DNA from: Anditalea andensis
GTDB lineage: Bacteria; Bacteroidota; Bacteroidia; Cytophagales; Cyclobacteriaceae
Direction: 5' to 3'
DNA length: 64,000 bases
NCBI RefSeq assembly: GCF_000714815.1
Contig: NZ_JMIH01000010.1
Span: forward strand, 1-64,000
A program made the position numbers and the translations under genes. Under the pieces are notes generated by a model. That model was not told where the DNA came from. It saw nothing but the letters and a program-made list of their open reading frames with translations, and did no database searches. Shown here piece after piece: positions 62,835-64,000 of the stretch. The first letter of the stretch is position 1, and every line of letters begins with the position of its first letter.

Positions 62835-64000
62835 ATGAGTCCTATAGACCCACCTCAGATTTACAGTGTAGTTCCCATCATTTTGCCACCTGATCAGTTG
62901 TTTGGGCCACTTTTCCATGATGTCCAGATGAACCATGTGTTTCCGGATTCCATTACTTTTGCAGACTGTTTCCCCAAGCGATCTCCCGAGGAGATTTTAA
63001 GCCTCTATGAAATCGAGAAACATAAAAAGGATTTTGATCTTAAAGATTTTGTTTCGGAATATTTTGAAATCCCCTCTCCGATCAAAACCGAATACGAAAG
63101 CAACCAGCAATTGCCTGTAACCGAGCACATCAGTAAATTATGGCCTTTATTGACCCGTACTTCTCAGACAAATTGTTCCATGCTGCCAGTTCCGAAATCT
63201 TATGTAGTGCCCGGGGGAAGGTTTAGAGGTCTATATTATTGGGACAGTTATTTTACAATGTTGGGCCTCCAATCCGCCGGTGAGCATGAACTGATAAGGG
63301 ACATGGTGGATAATTTTGCCCATTTAATTGATACCTATGGACATATTCCCAATGCTAACCGCAGTTATTATTTGACACGTTCACAGCCGCCGTTTTTTGC
63401 CCTGATGATACGGCTGTTAGCCGATATTGATGGGACAGATGTATATGCCAAGTATCTCCCTCATATGCAAAAAGAATATAACTACTGGATGGATGGGTAT
63501 TTTCGGCTTTCTGATAAGGAAACCAGTTTTCGTAGGGTCTTACTCATGCCTGATGGAAGTATCCTAAACCGGTATTGGGATGACCTCCCTGCTCCCCGTC
63601 CTGAGTCCTATGTCGAAGATGTGGAAATGGCCCATAAATCAGCTGCTTTTGGTGTCGAGCCAGGTAAACTTTACAGACACATCAGGGCTGCATGTGAATC
63701 TGGCTGGGACTTTACCTGCCGTTGGTTTAGAGAACCATCTAAAATGGAAACCATTCACACTACTGATATTATCCCCGTAGACCTTAATTGCCTGCTATAT
63801 GACCTAGAAATGACTTTGTCTGAAGCATATAAACATAGCTCTTTCACTGAACCGTCTACCTATTTCCACCAAAAGGCAGAGAAGCGCAAAAAAGCGATGA
63901 TGGATAATCTGTGGAATGAAGACCATAAATTTTTCATGGATTATGATTCAGAATCAAATAAATCTACCAAAATTCTTTCACTGGCAGGGGTATATCCGCT
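62835..64000 (+). CDS. GH37 trehalase, 3' end outside the window
   Basis: The open frame from ATG 62835 runs to the window end (388 complete codons). It carries trehalase signature 1, PGGRFRGLYYWDSYFT (126-141), and ESGWDFTCRW with D292 at the catalytic acid position. There is no signal peptide, so the enzyme is probably cytoplasmic, TreF-like. It hydrolyses trehalose to glucose. The second family signature and the catalytic base lie beyond the edge. No upstream partner is evident. Confidence 0.93.
   Translation, partial: MSPIDPPQIYSVVPIILPPDQLFGPLFHDVQMNHVFPDSITFADCFPKRSPEEILSLYEIEKHKKDFDLKDFVSEYFEIPSPIKTEYESNQQLPVTEHISKLWPLLTRTSQTNCSMLPVPKSYVVPGGRFRGLYYWDSYFTMLGLQSAGEHELIRDMVDNFAHLIDTYGHIPNANRSYYLTRSQPPFFALMIRLLADIDGTDVYAKYLPHMQKEYNYWMDGYFRLSDKETSFRRVLLMPDGSILNRYWDDLPAPRPESYVEDVEMAHKSAAFGVEPGKLYRHIRAACESGWDFTCRWFREPSKMETIHTTDIIPVDLNCLLYDLEMTLSEAYKHSSFTEPSTYFHQKAEKRKKAMMDNLWNEDHKFFMDYDSESNKSTKILSLAGVYP

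Noticed and set aside
1-64000. CRISPR array or intact insertion sequence
   Set aside because: No regularly spaced repeats and no complete transposase were seen anywhere; only the decayed relic at 23.2 kb.

Overview
The window looks like part of a Bacteroidota chromosome, probably order Cytophagales (a Cyclobacteriaceae-like relative is my best guess). The evidence is two SusC/SusD pairs, many secreted or lipid-anchored glycoside hydrolases, a triple-tyrosine/LuxR sensor-regulator, DUF4199 and DUF983 membrane proteins, near-absent Shine-Dalgarno sequences and AT-rich spacers. The genus assignment is inference; no rRNA is present.

Region 1 (1-11.8 kb) holds three tRNA genes (Arg-TCT, cut by the window start; Lys-TTT; Pro-TGG) followed by housekeeping and stress genes. 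These are a DUF885 peptidase-like protein, two small soluble or membrane proteins, a DUF2383 four-helix bundle, a LOV-like PAS protein without the photoactive cysteine, a membrane-anchored NAPE-PLD-like metallohydrolase, a tandem pair of DUF421 (YetF-like) proteins with C-terminal zinc ribbons, and a three-gene operon of AhpD-like protein, GAF/H-box protein and lone receiver.

Region 2 (11.9-23.1 kb) is a first glycan locus. A GMC oxidoreductase with its gluconate-2-dehydrogenase-subunit-3-like partner is transcribed divergently from SusC/SusD. After a strong terminator come a GH92 alpha-mannosidase and a ROK sugar kinase. A perfect 19-bp dyad lies in the divergent promoter region.

Region 3 (23.1-34.0 kb) begins with a decayed IS3-type relic. 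It then holds a complete polysaccharide utilisation locus: a divergent one-component membrane sensor (beta-propeller, Y_Y_Y domain, LuxR helix-turn-helix), SusC, SusD, a PKD-containing surface glycan-binding lipoprotein with an internally duplicated module, and a GH16 endo-glucanase lipoprotein. The GH16 active site suggests beta-1,3-glucan (laminarin-like) as substrate.

Region 4 (34.1-50.6 kb) carries a DUF4199 protein, a tripartite RND efflux operon with a small secreted protein upstream, an aldehyde dehydrogenase, and a loose cell-surface glycan cluster (YbhN-like integral membrane protein, FkbM methyltransferase, APH-fold kinase, GT4 glycosyltransferase). Small proteins and an apparently exported flavodoxin lie among them.

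Region 5 (51.0-64 kb) is a second degradative block without SusCD: GH3, GH92 and GH29 (fucosidase) in a row, then a TPR sensor histidine kinase, a HxpB-like sugar phosphatase, a PAS histidine kinase, a CHY zinc-finger protein and a cytoplasmic GH37 trehalase cut by the window end. Together the genes describe an organism that senses and dismantles extracellular mannose-, fucose- and beta-glucan-containing polymers, takes up oligosaccharides through SusCD and phosphorylates the released sugars.
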